From Nocardia sp. NBC_01327 (GTDB taxonomy: Bacteria > Actinomycetota > Actinomycetes > Mycobacteriales > Mycobacteriaceae), in contig NZ_CP108383.1 of the NCBI RefSeq assembly GCF_035958815.1, positions 8,556,001 to 8,620,000 of the forward strand: 64,000 bases of DNA. The letters run 5' to 3'. The notes beneath the pieces were generated by a model. The model was not told the DNA's origin. It made no database searches and saw only the letters and a program-made list of their open reading frames with translations. Numbering within the stretch: the first letter of the stretch is position 1; every line of letters starts with the position of its first letter. Shown here piece by piece: positions 25,178-33,136 of the stretch. The position numbers were made by a program, and so were the translations under genes.

Positions 25178-25858
25178 TCAGCCGACGCTGAACGGCTGGC
25201 CGTACAAGGTGGTCTTCGAGTAGTTGTCGCCGATGACCTCGACGGTTGTGTATGCCCGCGCCTGCGCATAGCCCGCGCAACCCTGGATCTGGATTTCGGC
25301 ATCCTGGTACTCCACCGAGTAGGTACCCGGCTTCTTGATGTCCTTGTAATCGATCTGAACGAACGTCACCTGACCGGGGCCGATATTGACGCCGATCGAG
25401 CCACCCAGGTTCGCGTCGCTGAGGCTGACGCCACCGGAGATTCCGGCGGAGACGGCGTCTTCGCCGATGCTGACCTGGCAGCCGATGATGTAACCGGTGC
25501 TCAGCTGCGAGGCGCCATGGGTGGAGGAGTTGTTGGATCCCGGACTGTTCAGCGGACCGTTGTTCGGACCGACTGTGCCGTCGGGAGTGTCGGTCACGTC
25601 GGCAACAGCGTTGCCCGTGACCCATACGACGCGGCCAGCGCCGTTGGCCGCCAGCGACGGCGAAATGACGGCGTGCTCACCCGTACGGGTGATGGTGACT
25701 GTCCCACTCGGGGACACCTTCTGACCGTCCGGCAACGGTGCGAAGACATCGGCAGTAGCTGCCCCAGTCGAAAAAAGGCCGATGGCCACGGCCGCGGCCG
25801 CGCCGATACCCGCAATGCGGGCACCACGACGCAGACCGTGGGTGCGGTTCTCGCTCAT
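25178..25858 (-). CDS. MspA/NfpB-type porin, copy B
   Basis: A 226-residue porin subunit with a signal peptide (about 1-36, GAATA/D). Mature motifs: PLPDGQKVSPSG, TGEHAVISPSLA, TGYIIGCQVSIG, and the tail GCAGYAQARAYTTVEVIGDN, which is shared with all four porins here. ATG at 25858 behind GAGGGGAAG; the 49 upstream in-frame codons are rejected as leader sequence. First gene of the B-A pair, transcribed right to left. Confidence 0.88.
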   Translation of the reverse strand: MSENRTHGLRRGARIAGIGAAAAVAIGLFSTGAATADVFAPLPDGQKVSPSGTVTITRTGEHAVISPSLAANGAGRVVWVTGNAVADVTDTPDGTVGPNNGPLNSPGSNNSSTHGASQLSTGYIIGCQVSIGEDAVSAGISGGVSLSDANLGGSIGVNIGPGQVTFVQIDYKDIKKPGTYSVEYQDAEIQIQGCAGYAQARAYTTVEVIGDNYSKTTLYGQPFSVG

Positions 25859-26175
25859 ACTTCCCCTCATCAGGTTTCTAGCGATCAGCCTCGACCACCG
25901 AGGCTGAAAAGGGTTCCGGCGAACCCAGCATGTGGGTCCTTGCGGACCCCGGTAAGTTTGTCGCCGCATTGTTGCCACTGTGTTACTGCTTACAATTTCT
26001 TTCATGCTGCGACGCTGGGCACTTTACATCACCGTTGTGAGCCATGAGGTGTGAGAGAAGAGGATCCAGTGCAACTACACAAGATCGAGTGACTATGTCG
26101 AGAATGCTATGGATAGCAAAAAGGGCCCGGCGCTAATCGCGCCGGGCCCCTGGGGGTTCTGCTGAAACGAACGAA
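25859..26175. other. Intergenic region between the two porin pairs (317 bp)
   Basis: Holds the terminator of the upstream pair (26123-26149) and the promoter of the downstream pair. A possible minus-strand -35 TTGTAA at 25990-25995 with AACAAT 16 bp away is weak. No gene is supported. Confidence 0.5.
26123..26149 (-). terminator. Intrinsic terminator of porin pair B'-A'
   Basis: An 11-bp perfect stem GGGCCCGGCGC / GCGCCGGGCCC with loop TAATC, followed on the minus strand by TTTTT. Confidence 0.9.
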
Positions 26176-26862
26176 TCAGCCGAGGCTGAAGGGCTGCCCC
26201 CACAGGGTGACAGCGGTGATGACGTTCGGAGTCTCGATCTGCACCGCGACGAAGGCGCGAGCCTGAGCGTATCCGCCGCAACCGTTCAGATTGATGGTCT
26301 CGTCGGACCAGGTCACCGAGCCGTTCGAACCGCTGAAGACATTGCGGGTGTAGTGGTCCTCGTTGCCGTAGTCGTCGGGGGCTTCCTCGTCGAGCAGGTA
26401 GTAGGCCTTCGACTGGCCGGGGCCGAGCGTCAGGTTGCCGCCCGCCGTGCCGCCGGTGTTCCCGCCGTTCACCGACGGGCCGTTCGCACCGAAGTCGGCG
26501 CCGCCGGTCGCGCCGCCATTGGCGCCGCCACCTGCGATATTCACCTGGCAGCCGACAATGTAGCCGGGCACGATCTTGCCGCCCACGGTGCCGTTGGCGC
26601 CGGACAGCTCGACCTGCGCGCTACCGGAGACCCACGCATTGCGGTGCAGCGGAGTCGAACCCATCGACGGGTTGATGTTCGCGGACTCGCCGACGAGGCG
26701 GACCGTCACCACGGTGCCGTCGGACAGGGTCTGGGTGAGTGTGCCGCCCGCGAGCGGGACGAAGGTGTCGGCATTGGCCGCGCCGGTGGACAGCAAACCC
26801 AGAGCGGCGGTGGCGGCGACGCCGATACCCGCGGCCCGGGCCATGGTCTTTCGAAGGTTCAT
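26176..26862 (-). CDS. MspA/NfpA-type porin, copy A'
   Basis: A 228-residue paralogue of copy A with nearly the same N-terminus (MNLRKTMARAAGIG), the motif LVGESANINPSMG followed by TPLHRNAWVS, and the tail GCGGYAQARAFVAVQIE. A Gly/Asn-rich surface loop (about 105-135) differs most from copy A. Signal peptide about 1-32. Ribosome site AGAGGGA. It lies 79 bp after B' in the same transcript and ends at a T-tract terminator. Confidence 0.88.
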   Translation of the reverse strand: MNLRKTMARAAGIGVAATAALGLLSTGAANADTFVPLAGGTLTQTLSDGTVVTVRLVGESANINPSMGSTPLHRNAWVSGSAQVELSGANGTVGGKIVPGYIVGCQVNIAGGGANGGATGGADFGANGPSVNGGNTGGTAGGNLTLGPGQSKAYYLLDEEAPDDYGNEDHYTRNVFSGSNGSVTWSDETINLNGCGGYAQARAFVAVQIETPNVITAVTLWGQPFSLG

Positions 26863-26941
26863 CGTTCTTTCCCTCTAGGGTCGAATTCGCTTATGCGAGG
26901 AATGAATTGGCGTTCACGGCGCGGTGCCGCGACATGCAGCG

Positions 26942-27619
26942 TCAGCCGAGGCTGAACGGCTGCCCGTAGAGGGTGGTCTTCGAGTAGTTGTCACCGATGA
27001 TCTCGACAACGGAGTAGGCGCGCGCCTGGGCATAACCGGCGCAACCCTGGATCTCGATCGGCACATCCTGGTACTCGACCGAGTAGGTGCCCGGCTTCAG
27101 GATGTCCTTGGAGTTGATCTGCACGAGCTTGACCTCGCCCGGGCCGACATTCAGGCCGACCGAACCGCCCAGACTGCCGCCGGACAGATTCACGCCGCCG
27201 GAGACGCCGGCCGAAATGGCATTGTCGGCGAGACTGACCTGGCAGCCGATGATGTACCCGGTATTGAGCTGCGAGGCGCCGTGGGTGGAGGAGTTGTTGC
27301 TGCCCTGGCCGTTCGCCGGGCCGTTGTTCGGTCCGACGGCGCCGGCCGGGGTCGCGGTGACGTCGGCGAAGGTCTTGCCCGACAGCCACGCGGTGCGACC
27401 CGCGCCATTGCCCGCCATCGAGGGCGAGATGACGGCGTGCTCGCCGATCCGGGTGATGGTCACGCCCGCCGGACTCGTCTTCTGACCGTCCGGCAACGGT
27501 ACGAAGGTGTCGGCATTGGCGGCGCCGGTCGACAGCAGACCGAGCGCTAGGGCGGTGGCTGCGCCGAAGCCCGCGATGCGGACGGCGCGACGGACACCGC
27601 TGGTGCGGTTCTCGCTCAT
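26942..27619 (-). CDS. MspA/NfpB-type porin, copy B'
   Basis: A 225-residue paralogue of copy B: same start MSENRT, PLPDGQKTSPAG, GEHAVISPSMAG, NTGYIIGCQVSL, tail GCAGYAQARAYSVVEIIGDN. Signal peptide about 1-36. ATG at 27619 with TGAGGGAAAG upstream. First gene of the outer pair; a candidate promoter is at 27762-27791. Confidence 0.88.
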   Translation of the reverse strand: MSENRTSGVRRAVRIAGFGAATALALGLLSTGAANADTFVPLPDGQKTSPAGVTITRIGEHAVISPSMAGNGAGRTAWLSGKTFADVTATPAGAVGPNNGPANGQGSNNSSTHGASQLNTGYIIGCQVSLADNAISAGVSGGVNLSGGSLGGSVGLNVGPGEVKLVQINSKDILKPGTYSVEYQDVPIEIQGCAGYAQARAYSVVEIIGDNYSKTTLYGQPFSLG

Positions 27620-27936
27620 TCTTTCCCTCATCAGGTTGTCTCGCATTCAGCTCCGACCACCGGAACCGACTTGGTCGCCACTGCCCAATCTCCCAAAGCG
27701 AGCAAAACTCAAGCAGCCTGCTCAAACTTCTTGGACACGTGGTTTTATCGACCCGCGGGAGACAATAGCCACATTGGTTACTATTTGGCAACACCGCTAT
27801 GGCATGCGAATACCACGATGATTTGTCGCAAATGTGATTTATGCCGCCGAGCAGCGAGAGCCGCCGGGAAAGAGTGGCGAATGCGAATATGAGCGCACTC
27901 AGCGCTGAGCGAACTCAGCCGCGACGCGGTGCGTGT
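27620..27936. other. Porin upstream region (317 bp)
   Basis: No gene supported. It contains the candidate promoter at 27762-27791 and a roughly 140-bp leader before porin B'. The part from 27850 to 27936 shows nothing recognisable. Confidence 0.5.
27762..27791 (-). promoter_or_regulatory. Candidate promoter of porin pair B'-A'
   Basis: Minus-strand TTGCCA (27786-27791), 18-bp spacer, TATTGT (27762-27767). The region is locally AT-rich for this genome and lies 143 bp upstream of the B' ATG. Confidence 0.45.
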
Positions 27937-28152
27937 TCAGCCGTGATGCGGTGGCACCTGGGAGCGCAGCCAGTCGTCCCCCGACTGTCCCGAATCCGGT
28001 TCGGGCGTGCGCTCATCGCCGGTGGTACTGGGCAGCGCCTCACCGAAGACGGCCGCCAGCTTGGCGGCCTCGGCCGCCGATAAACGACGAGACCCCGCTC
28101 GGCGCGCTGCCGGGCGGGGTTCGTCGGAAGAACGGTCGGACTCGGAACTCAT
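27937..28152 (-). CDS. Small conserved-type protein downstream of moaB
   Basis: A 71-residue protein, acidic N-terminus, a central helix (LSAAEAAKLAAVFGEALPS) and the C-terminal DDWLRSQVPPHHG. I have seen W-L-R...PPHH/W tails in other short actinobacterial proteins, but know no function. Its ATG overlaps the moaB stop by 4 bp (ATGA), so it is coupled to moaB and the pepD transcript. Confidence 0.65.
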   Translation of the reverse strand: MSSESDRSSDEPRPAARRAGSRRLSAAEAAKLAAVFGEALPSTTGDERTPEPDSGQSGDDWLRSQVPPHHG

Positions 28153-28784
28153 TCCGCCAGACCGGAGAGCTCGTCGATGACCTTGCTGGCCAGCGGGCCC
28201 AGGGTGGCCATACCGTCGCGGATCGCGGCGCGCGAACCCGGCAGGTTCACCACCAGCGTGCTGCCCGAAACGCCGGCCAGACCGCGCGAGAGGCCGGCCT
28301 CCAGCGAACCCGACGACAGCCCGGAGGCGCGCAGCGCCTCGCTGATACCCGGGAGCAGCCGGTCCAGGACCTCCTCGGTGGCCTCGGGCGTGACATCGCG
28401 CGGCGACATGCCCGTGCCGCCGACCGAGATCACCAGATCCACACCGCCGATGACGGCGGTATTGAGCGCATTGCGAATCTCCACCTCATCGGCCTGCACG
28501 GATACCGAAGCATCGACCAGGAACCCCGCCTCGGTGAGTAGTTCGGTGACCAGCGGACCGAAGGAGTCCTCGCCACCGTGGGCGGTTCGGTCGTCGACGA
28601 CCACGACAAGAGCACGGCCCGCCACAGCGGCATCGATTTCCATGGTGCTCACCGTAGCGTCCCCGCCCGACAACACGTCGCCCGTGCCCGACAACAGAGC
28701 GCCCTTGTCGGACAACAGCTCCCAGCCGCCCTCCGCGGTCACTCGAATCGCGGGCATCGGGGTCGGTCCGGTCTCGTGCTGCAT
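28149..28784 (-). CDS. moaB: MoaB/MogA-family molybdopterin adenylyltransferase-like protein
   Basis: Molybdenum-cofactor protein matching Rv0984 (moaB2) by position. The core has VVVVDDRTAHGGEDSFGP, the MPT-binding VISVGGTGMSPRDVTPEAT and GISEALRASGL near the end, split here into motifs. Two starts are possible. The ATG at 28784 overlaps the pepD TGA by one base (coupling) and gives 211 residues with an unusual 47-residue extension. The ATG at 28643 gives 164 residues, the normal length. I report the longer form because of the stop-start overlap, with low certainty on the start. Confidence 0.85.
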   Translation of the reverse strand: MQHETGPTPMPAIRVTAEGGWELLSDKGALLSGTGDVLSGGDATVSTMEIDAAVAGRALVVVVDDRTAHGGEDSFGPLVTELLTEAGFLVDASVSVQADEVEIRNALNTAVIGGVDLVISVGGTGMSPRDVTPEATEEVLDRLLPGISEALRASGLSSGSLEAGLSRGLAGVSGSTLVVNLPGSRAAIRDGMATLGPLASKVIDELSGLAE

Positions 28785-30583
28785 CAGGATGCCGCCTCTC
28801 CGAGGGTGACGTCGACGGTCTTGGCATTGTTGCCCTGATCGTCGGTGTAGGTCAGCTTGACCTTGTCGCCCGGCCGGTGCGAGCGCACCGCGGCGATCAG
28901 CGCATTGCCCGAATCGATAAGCTGGTCATCGAGTTTCGTGACGATCACATTGTTCGGGACGGCGGCCTTGGCGGCCGGACCGTCGGCGGTGACCTCGAGG
29001 ATGCGGGCCCCGTTGGCGTCGTCCTGCGCGCGGACCTTCACACCGAGCTGCGCGTAGGTCGCCTTGCCGGTCTTGATCAGCTCATCGGCCACCCGGCGCG
29101 CGGTATCGACCGGAATGGCGAATCCGAGACCGATGGACCCGCTCTGCGCACCCGCGGCCTCCGACGTTCCGAGGGTGGCGATGGCGGTATTGATGCCGAT
29201 CAGCTTGCCGTTCATATCGACCAGCGCACCACCGGAGTTGCCCGGGTTGATCGCCGCGTCGGTCTGGATGGCATCGATGACCGTGCCCTGCGAACCCGGC
29301 TCACCACTGGTCGACACCGGGCGGTTGAGCGAGGAGACGATGCCCGTGGTCACCGTGCCCGCCAGTCCGAGCGGCGAACCGACCGCCACCACCGACTGGC
29401 CGACCTGCAGGCCCGCGGACGCGCCGAGATCGATCGGGGCCAGGCCCTGCTTGCCGTCGACCTTGACGACCGCCAGATCCGATACCGGATCCGCGCCGAC
29501 CAGCTTCGCGGGCACGGTGCTGCCGTCGCTGAAGGCCACCTGCATCTGGGCGTTCGGCCCGGCGCCGCTGACCACGTGATTATTGGTCAGGATCAGGCCG
29601 TCGGTGGACAGGATCACGCCGGACCCCTCCCCCTCGGCCTTGCTGCTCGCGACCTTGATCATGACGACGCTCGGCAGCACCTTCTGCGCGACGGCCTGCA
29701 CCGAACCGGCGGGCGCATTGGCCACCGTATTGACCTTCGGCTGCGGCGCATCGAGCGCATTGGACAGCGAGGAACCGTTGCTGTCATGAGTGGCCAGCGC
29801 ACCGACCGCGCCGCCGATGCCACCGCTCAGCAGTGCCAGCGCCACCGCGCCCACGACCAGACCGGTCCGGACGGGCCGCTTGGGCGCGGGGCCGCCGGGC
29901 GCACCGGGATATCCGGGACCGTTCGGCGGTCCACCCGGACCGACCGGGCCGCCGAAGATCGGCTCGGTGGGCGGATGCCCGCCCGCGTACCCCGACGCCG
30001 CGTACTGCCCGTAGGCGCCGGCCGGGAGCTGTTCGGTGCCGGAGGCCGGAAACTGTTCTGTGGCATGCACTCCCGAGGGATCCACACCGCCGTAGCCGGC
30101 CGGAGCCGCACCGTAGGGCTGGCCACCGAAGCCCTGGGCGGGATAGCCCTGGGGTGCGGAGGAACCGGGCCCGTAGGCCGGACCGCTCGCGCCCGGACCG
30201 CTCGGGGCGCCGTAGCCGGGAGCGGATTGGCCCGCCTGGTAGCCCGGATAGGGCGCGCCGGAGCTCTGACCGCCGCGCGCCCAGGCCGAATCCTGATGCG
30301 GCTGGGCCGGCGCTTGCTGATACGGCTGTGCCGGTGCGCCGGGCTCTGCGACGCCGCCCTCGGCGGGAGCGCCGGGCGGTGTGGCCGATTCGGCGGACTG
30401 TGCGGAGGCGGCGGGCTGTGCGGGAGCGCCGGAGTCGGATCCACTGTGCGCCGGGGACTCGGGAGAGGCGGACGGGTCGACGAACGACCGGTCGGCATCG
30501 CGGGGGTCGGGCTGCACATCGCGGTGGTCGGGCTGCGCAGAGGAGGCGCCTGGTTCGGTGCCCCGCTTCGAATCCTCGGTCAT
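28784..30583 (-). CDS. pepD: HtrA-family envelope serine protease PepD
   Basis: Membrane-anchored trypsin-like protease/chaperone of 599 residues. The first ~235 residues are cytoplasmic, disordered and Pro/Gly/Gln-rich. One membrane segment (RTGLVVGAVALALLSGGIGG) follows at about 240-262. The protease domain shows the triad: His in LTNNHVVSG, Asp in SDLAVVKVDG, Ser in NPGNSGGALVD. A PDZ domain fills the last ~95 residues. In M. tuberculosis PepD (Rv0983) acts in the MprAB/sigma-E cell-envelope stress response. An MprA-type direct repeat lies at 30630-30647, 47 bp upstream of the ATG. Confidence 0.92.
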   Translation of the reverse strand: MTEDSKRGTEPGASSAQPDHRDVQPDPRDADRSFVDPSASPESPAHSGSDSGAPAQPAASAQSAESATPPGAPAEGGVAEPGAPAQPYQQAPAQPHQDSAWARGGQSSGAPYPGYQAGQSAPGYGAPSGPGASGPAYGPGSSAPQGYPAQGFGGQPYGAAPAGYGGVDPSGVHATEQFPASGTEQLPAGAYGQYAASGYAGGHPPTEPIFGGPVGPGGPPNGPGYPGAPGGPAPKRPVRTGLVVGAVALALLSGGIGGAVGALATHDSNGSSLSNALDAPQPKVNTVANAPAGSVQAVAQKVLPSVVMIKVASSKAEGEGSGVILSTDGLILTNNHVVSGAGPNAQMQVAFSDGSTVPAKLVGADPVSDLAVVKVDGKQGLAPIDLGASAGLQVGQSVVAVGSPLGLAGTVTTGIVSSLNRPVSTSGEPGSQGTVIDAIQTDAAINPGNSGGALVDMNGKLIGINTAIATLGTSEAAGAQSGSIGLGFAIPVDTARRVADELIKTGKATYAQLGVKVRAQDDANGARILEVTADGPAAKAAVPNNVIVTKLDDQLIDSGNALIAAVRSHRPGDKVKLTYTDDQGNNAKTVDVTLGEAAS

Positions 30584-30629
30584 GTTTCTCGTTTCTCCTC
30601 GAGTCTCGTAGCCAAGAGTGGCGGTGACG

Positions 30630-30647
30630 ACTGAGAGCGGACTGAGA
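30630..30647. promoter_or_regulatory. MprA-type box upstream of pepD
   Basis: ACTGAGA-GCGG-ACTGAGA, a direct repeat with 11-bp period (minus strand TCTCAGT). The same arrangement occurs upstream of mprA at 32856-32873. Confidence 0.7.
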
Positions 30648-30680
30648 CCGTGCTGGTTTTTTCCGGAGGCTTTCCGGAAA

Positions 30681-32135
30681 TCAGGTCTCGGGGACCGCGA
30701 AAGGTGTGCCTTCTCCAGGCAGCACGATACGGATCAAAGCGCCCCCGCGTTCGGAAGTATCGATGCTGATGGTGCCGCCGTGCTTGGTCACCACCTGCTT
30801 CACGATGGCCAGGCCCAGGCCGGAGCCGGGCATGGAGCGCGAGGTCATGGTCCGATAGAAGCGTTCGAACACCAGCTCGCGCTCGGCAGGCGGAATACCG
30901 GGACCGGCGTCGTCGACGGCCAGCTCCAGCAGCCCGCGCCCGGCCTCGCGCATGGTGACCCGCACCGTGCCGCCCGCCGGACTCCATTTGGCGGCATTGT
31001 CGAGCACATTGAGGATGGCACGCTCGAGCCCGGCCTCGTGGCCGAAGACGAACCAGGGCAGCAGCTGGGCATCGAATTCGACACCGCTGCGCCGCCGCCG
31101 CGCCCGCTCCAGTGCGCGCCCGGCCACATCGCCGATATCGACCTGCTCGTAGACGAGATCGGGGGCGTCCTCGCGAGCCAGGTCCACCAGATCGCCCACC
31201 AGCGTGGACAATTCCTCGATCTGCGCCATGACGTCCGAGCGCAGTTCGACCATGTCCTCATCCGGAATACGCGGCGCACCCGGACGCGACGAGGCGATCA
31301 ACAACTCCATATTCGTGCGCAAAGACGTCAGTGGCGTCTTCAGCTCATGACCGGCGTCGGCCACCAAACGCCGCTGCCGCTCCCGGGATTCGGTGAGCGC
31401 GCGCAGCATGGTGTTGAAACTCTCAGTGAGCCTGGCGAGTTCATCATCACCCGTGACCGGAATGGGAGTGAGGTCATCGGTGCGAGCGACTCGTTCGGTG
31501 GCCGCGGTCAGCCGGGCGATGGGCCGCAAACCGGTGCGCCCCACCGCGGTTCCCGCGGCCGCGGCGAGCATGACCCCGCAGCCGCCGACCACGAACAGCA
31601 GCCACGCCAGCCGATCCAGTACCTCCCGGGTGGGTTGCAGTCGCTGCGAAACCACCAGGGTGGAACCGGAATGCGTGCGCCGAGCCAGCACCCGCTGATT
31701 GTCGACGGTGCGCAGCGAGAAGCCGATCTCCCCGCGCGCCACCGCCAATTCCTGTTTGCCCACCGGCGGATTGGTGGTCTGCGGCGGCACGTACGGGGAC
31801 AGGTCCGGAAAGATCAGCGCCACACCGACATCATTCGAATACAGCCCGGCCAGCACGATCGACTGGAAGCCGAGCGAATCGAAGTTGTTGTCGATCATCA
31901 GCGAAGCCCGTGCGCGCAGTTGCGAATCCACATCCGCGTACAGCGAGCGCGCCACCATCGCATAGGCCGCGATGGAGGTGAAGGCCACGGCGACGGCCAC
32001 CACGGAGGCGGCCAGCAGCGTCACCCGCCAGCGCAGCGATACCGAACGCGTCAGCGGCATCGGCGGGCGCATATCGGGTTCCGGCGAATTGCCGAGTCCG
32101 GCGACCAGCGGCCGCCGCGGAATACTCCTGCCCAC
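30681..32135 (-). CDS. mprB: Sensor histidine kinase MprB
   Basis: A 484-residue membrane kinase of the MprAB envelope-stress system. The first membrane segment is at about 37-60 and the second at about 190-212 (LLFVVGGCGVMLAAAAGTAV), with an extracytoplasmic sensor between. A HAMP region follows, then the H-box DAGHELKTPLTSL (about 278-290), the N-box NVLDNAAKWSP, and ATP motifs DDAGPGIPP and GSGLGLAIVK. All key kinase residues are present. It is 11 bp downstream of mprA, so the two form one operon, followed by pepD. Confidence 0.93.
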   Translation of the reverse strand: MGRSIPRRPLVAGLGNSPEPDMRPPMPLTRSVSLRWRVTLLAASVVAVAVAFTSIAAYAMVARSLYADVDSQLRARASLMIDNNFDSLGFQSIVLAGLYSNDVGVALIFPDLSPYVPPQTTNPPVGKQELAVARGEIGFSLRTVDNQRVLARRTHSGSTLVVSQRLQPTREVLDRLAWLLFVVGGCGVMLAAAAGTAVGRTGLRPIARLTAATERVARTDDLTPIPVTGDDELARLTESFNTMLRALTESRERQRRLVADAGHELKTPLTSLRTNMELLIASSRPGAPRIPDEDMVELRSDVMAQIEELSTLVGDLVDLAREDAPDLVYEQVDIGDVAGRALERARRRRSGVEFDAQLLPWFVFGHEAGLERAILNVLDNAAKWSPAGGTVRVTMREAGRGLLELAVDDAGPGIPPAERELVFERFYRTMTSRSMPGSGLGLAIVKQVVTKHGGTISIDTSERGGALIRIVLPGEGTPFAVPET

Positions 32136-32146
32136 GTACCCGGCCC

Positions 32147-32833
32147 CTACGGCGGGGTCTCGCGCAGCACATACCCGACGCCCCGCACGGTGTGAATGAG
32201 TCGCGGCTCACCCTCGGCTTCGGTTTTGCGGCGCAGATATCCGATGTAGACCTCCAGCGCATTGCCGGAGGTCGGAAAGTCGTAGCCCCATACCTCTTCG
32301 AGAATGCGGCTGCGGGTGAGCACCCGGCGCGGATTGGCCATCAGCATTTCCAGCAGCGAGAACTCGGTGCGGGTCAGGCTGATCGACCGTTCGCCGCGCA
32401 GCACCTCGCGGGTGACCGGATCCAGCGACAGGTCGGCGAACTGCATGGCCTCCGACCCCTCCATCTGGTCGACGGTGGTGCGGCGCAGCAGCGCCCGCAG
32501 CCGGGCCAGCAGCTCTTCCAGGGCGAACGGCTTGGGCAGGTAGTCGTCGGCGCCGGCATCGAGTCCGGCTACCCGCTCGGAGACCGAATCCCGTGCCGTG
32601 AGTACCAGAATCGGCAGATCATCGCCGGTGCTGCGGAGCCGGCGGCACACCTCGAGCCCGTCCATACGGGGCATCATCACGTCGAGTACCAGAGCATCGG
32701 GCCGCGAGCTGGTGGTCTTCTCGAGGGCGTCCACACCGTCGACCGCGAGGTCGACGGTATAGCCGTTGAAGGTCAGCGAGCGACGCAGCGATTCCCGGAC
32801 CGCGCGGTCGTCGTCGACTACCAGAATGCGCAT
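32147..32833 (-). CDS. mprA: Response regulator MprA (OmpR/PhoB type)
   Basis: A 228-residue response regulator. The receiver domain has acidic residues DDD at 8-10 region (ILVVDDDRAV), the phosphoacceptor Asp in LVLDVMMPRMDG near 53, and the conserved Lys in LPKPFALEEL near 103. The winged-helix output domain (about 130-228) includes RTEFSLLEMLM and EVYIGYLRRKTE. ATG at 32833 with GGAGG directly upstream. It regulates pepD and itself in mycobacteria; the matching boxes upstream of both genes here agree. Confidence 0.94.
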   Translation of the reverse strand: MRILVVDDDRAVRESLRRSLTFNGYTVDLAVDGVDALEKTTSSRPDALVLDVMMPRMDGLEVCRRLRSTGDDLPILVLTARDSVSERVAGLDAGADDYLPKPFALEELLARLRALLRRTTVDQMEGSEAMQFADLSLDPVTREVLRGERSISLTRTEFSLLEMLMANPRRVLTRSRILEEVWGYDFPTSGNALEVYIGYLRRKTEAEGEPRLIHTVRGVGYVLRETPP

Positions 32834-33136
32834 GGCCTCCAGTCTGCCCACAGCGACTGAGAGGTCACTGAGAAGGGCCACTTCGACACGCCGGACGAGA
32901 TCCGGCGGTGACCAGCGAGTTTCACGGGGGCCCGATGCGCGCAGGGTACTCGGTTCGCTTTCGGAATTCGAAAAACGTTGCGCGCGGCTGTATTCGGAGT
33001 CGTGTACAGCGAGTTGCTCGAATTGCCGATACACAGCCCGCGCGGTATGTTGCAGGCCGGAAAAGAAGACCTCTAGTTGGTTCCGCGCGGGGTTCTGCCC
33101 TACGCCGCACAACCGCATACGACCTGGGGGTCACTC
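32834..33136. other. mprA / cvnA divergent intergenic region (303 bp)
   Basis: Contains the MprA-type box at 32856-32873. The remaining part toward the kinase gene shows no recognised promoter or gene. Confidence 0.5.
32856..32873. promoter_or_regulatory. MprA-type box upstream of mprA
   Basis: ACTGAGA-GGTC-ACTGAGA, direct repeat with 11-bp period, 23 bp from the mprA ATG. Same repeat and spacing as at 30630-30647, consistent with autoregulation. Confidence 0.7.
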
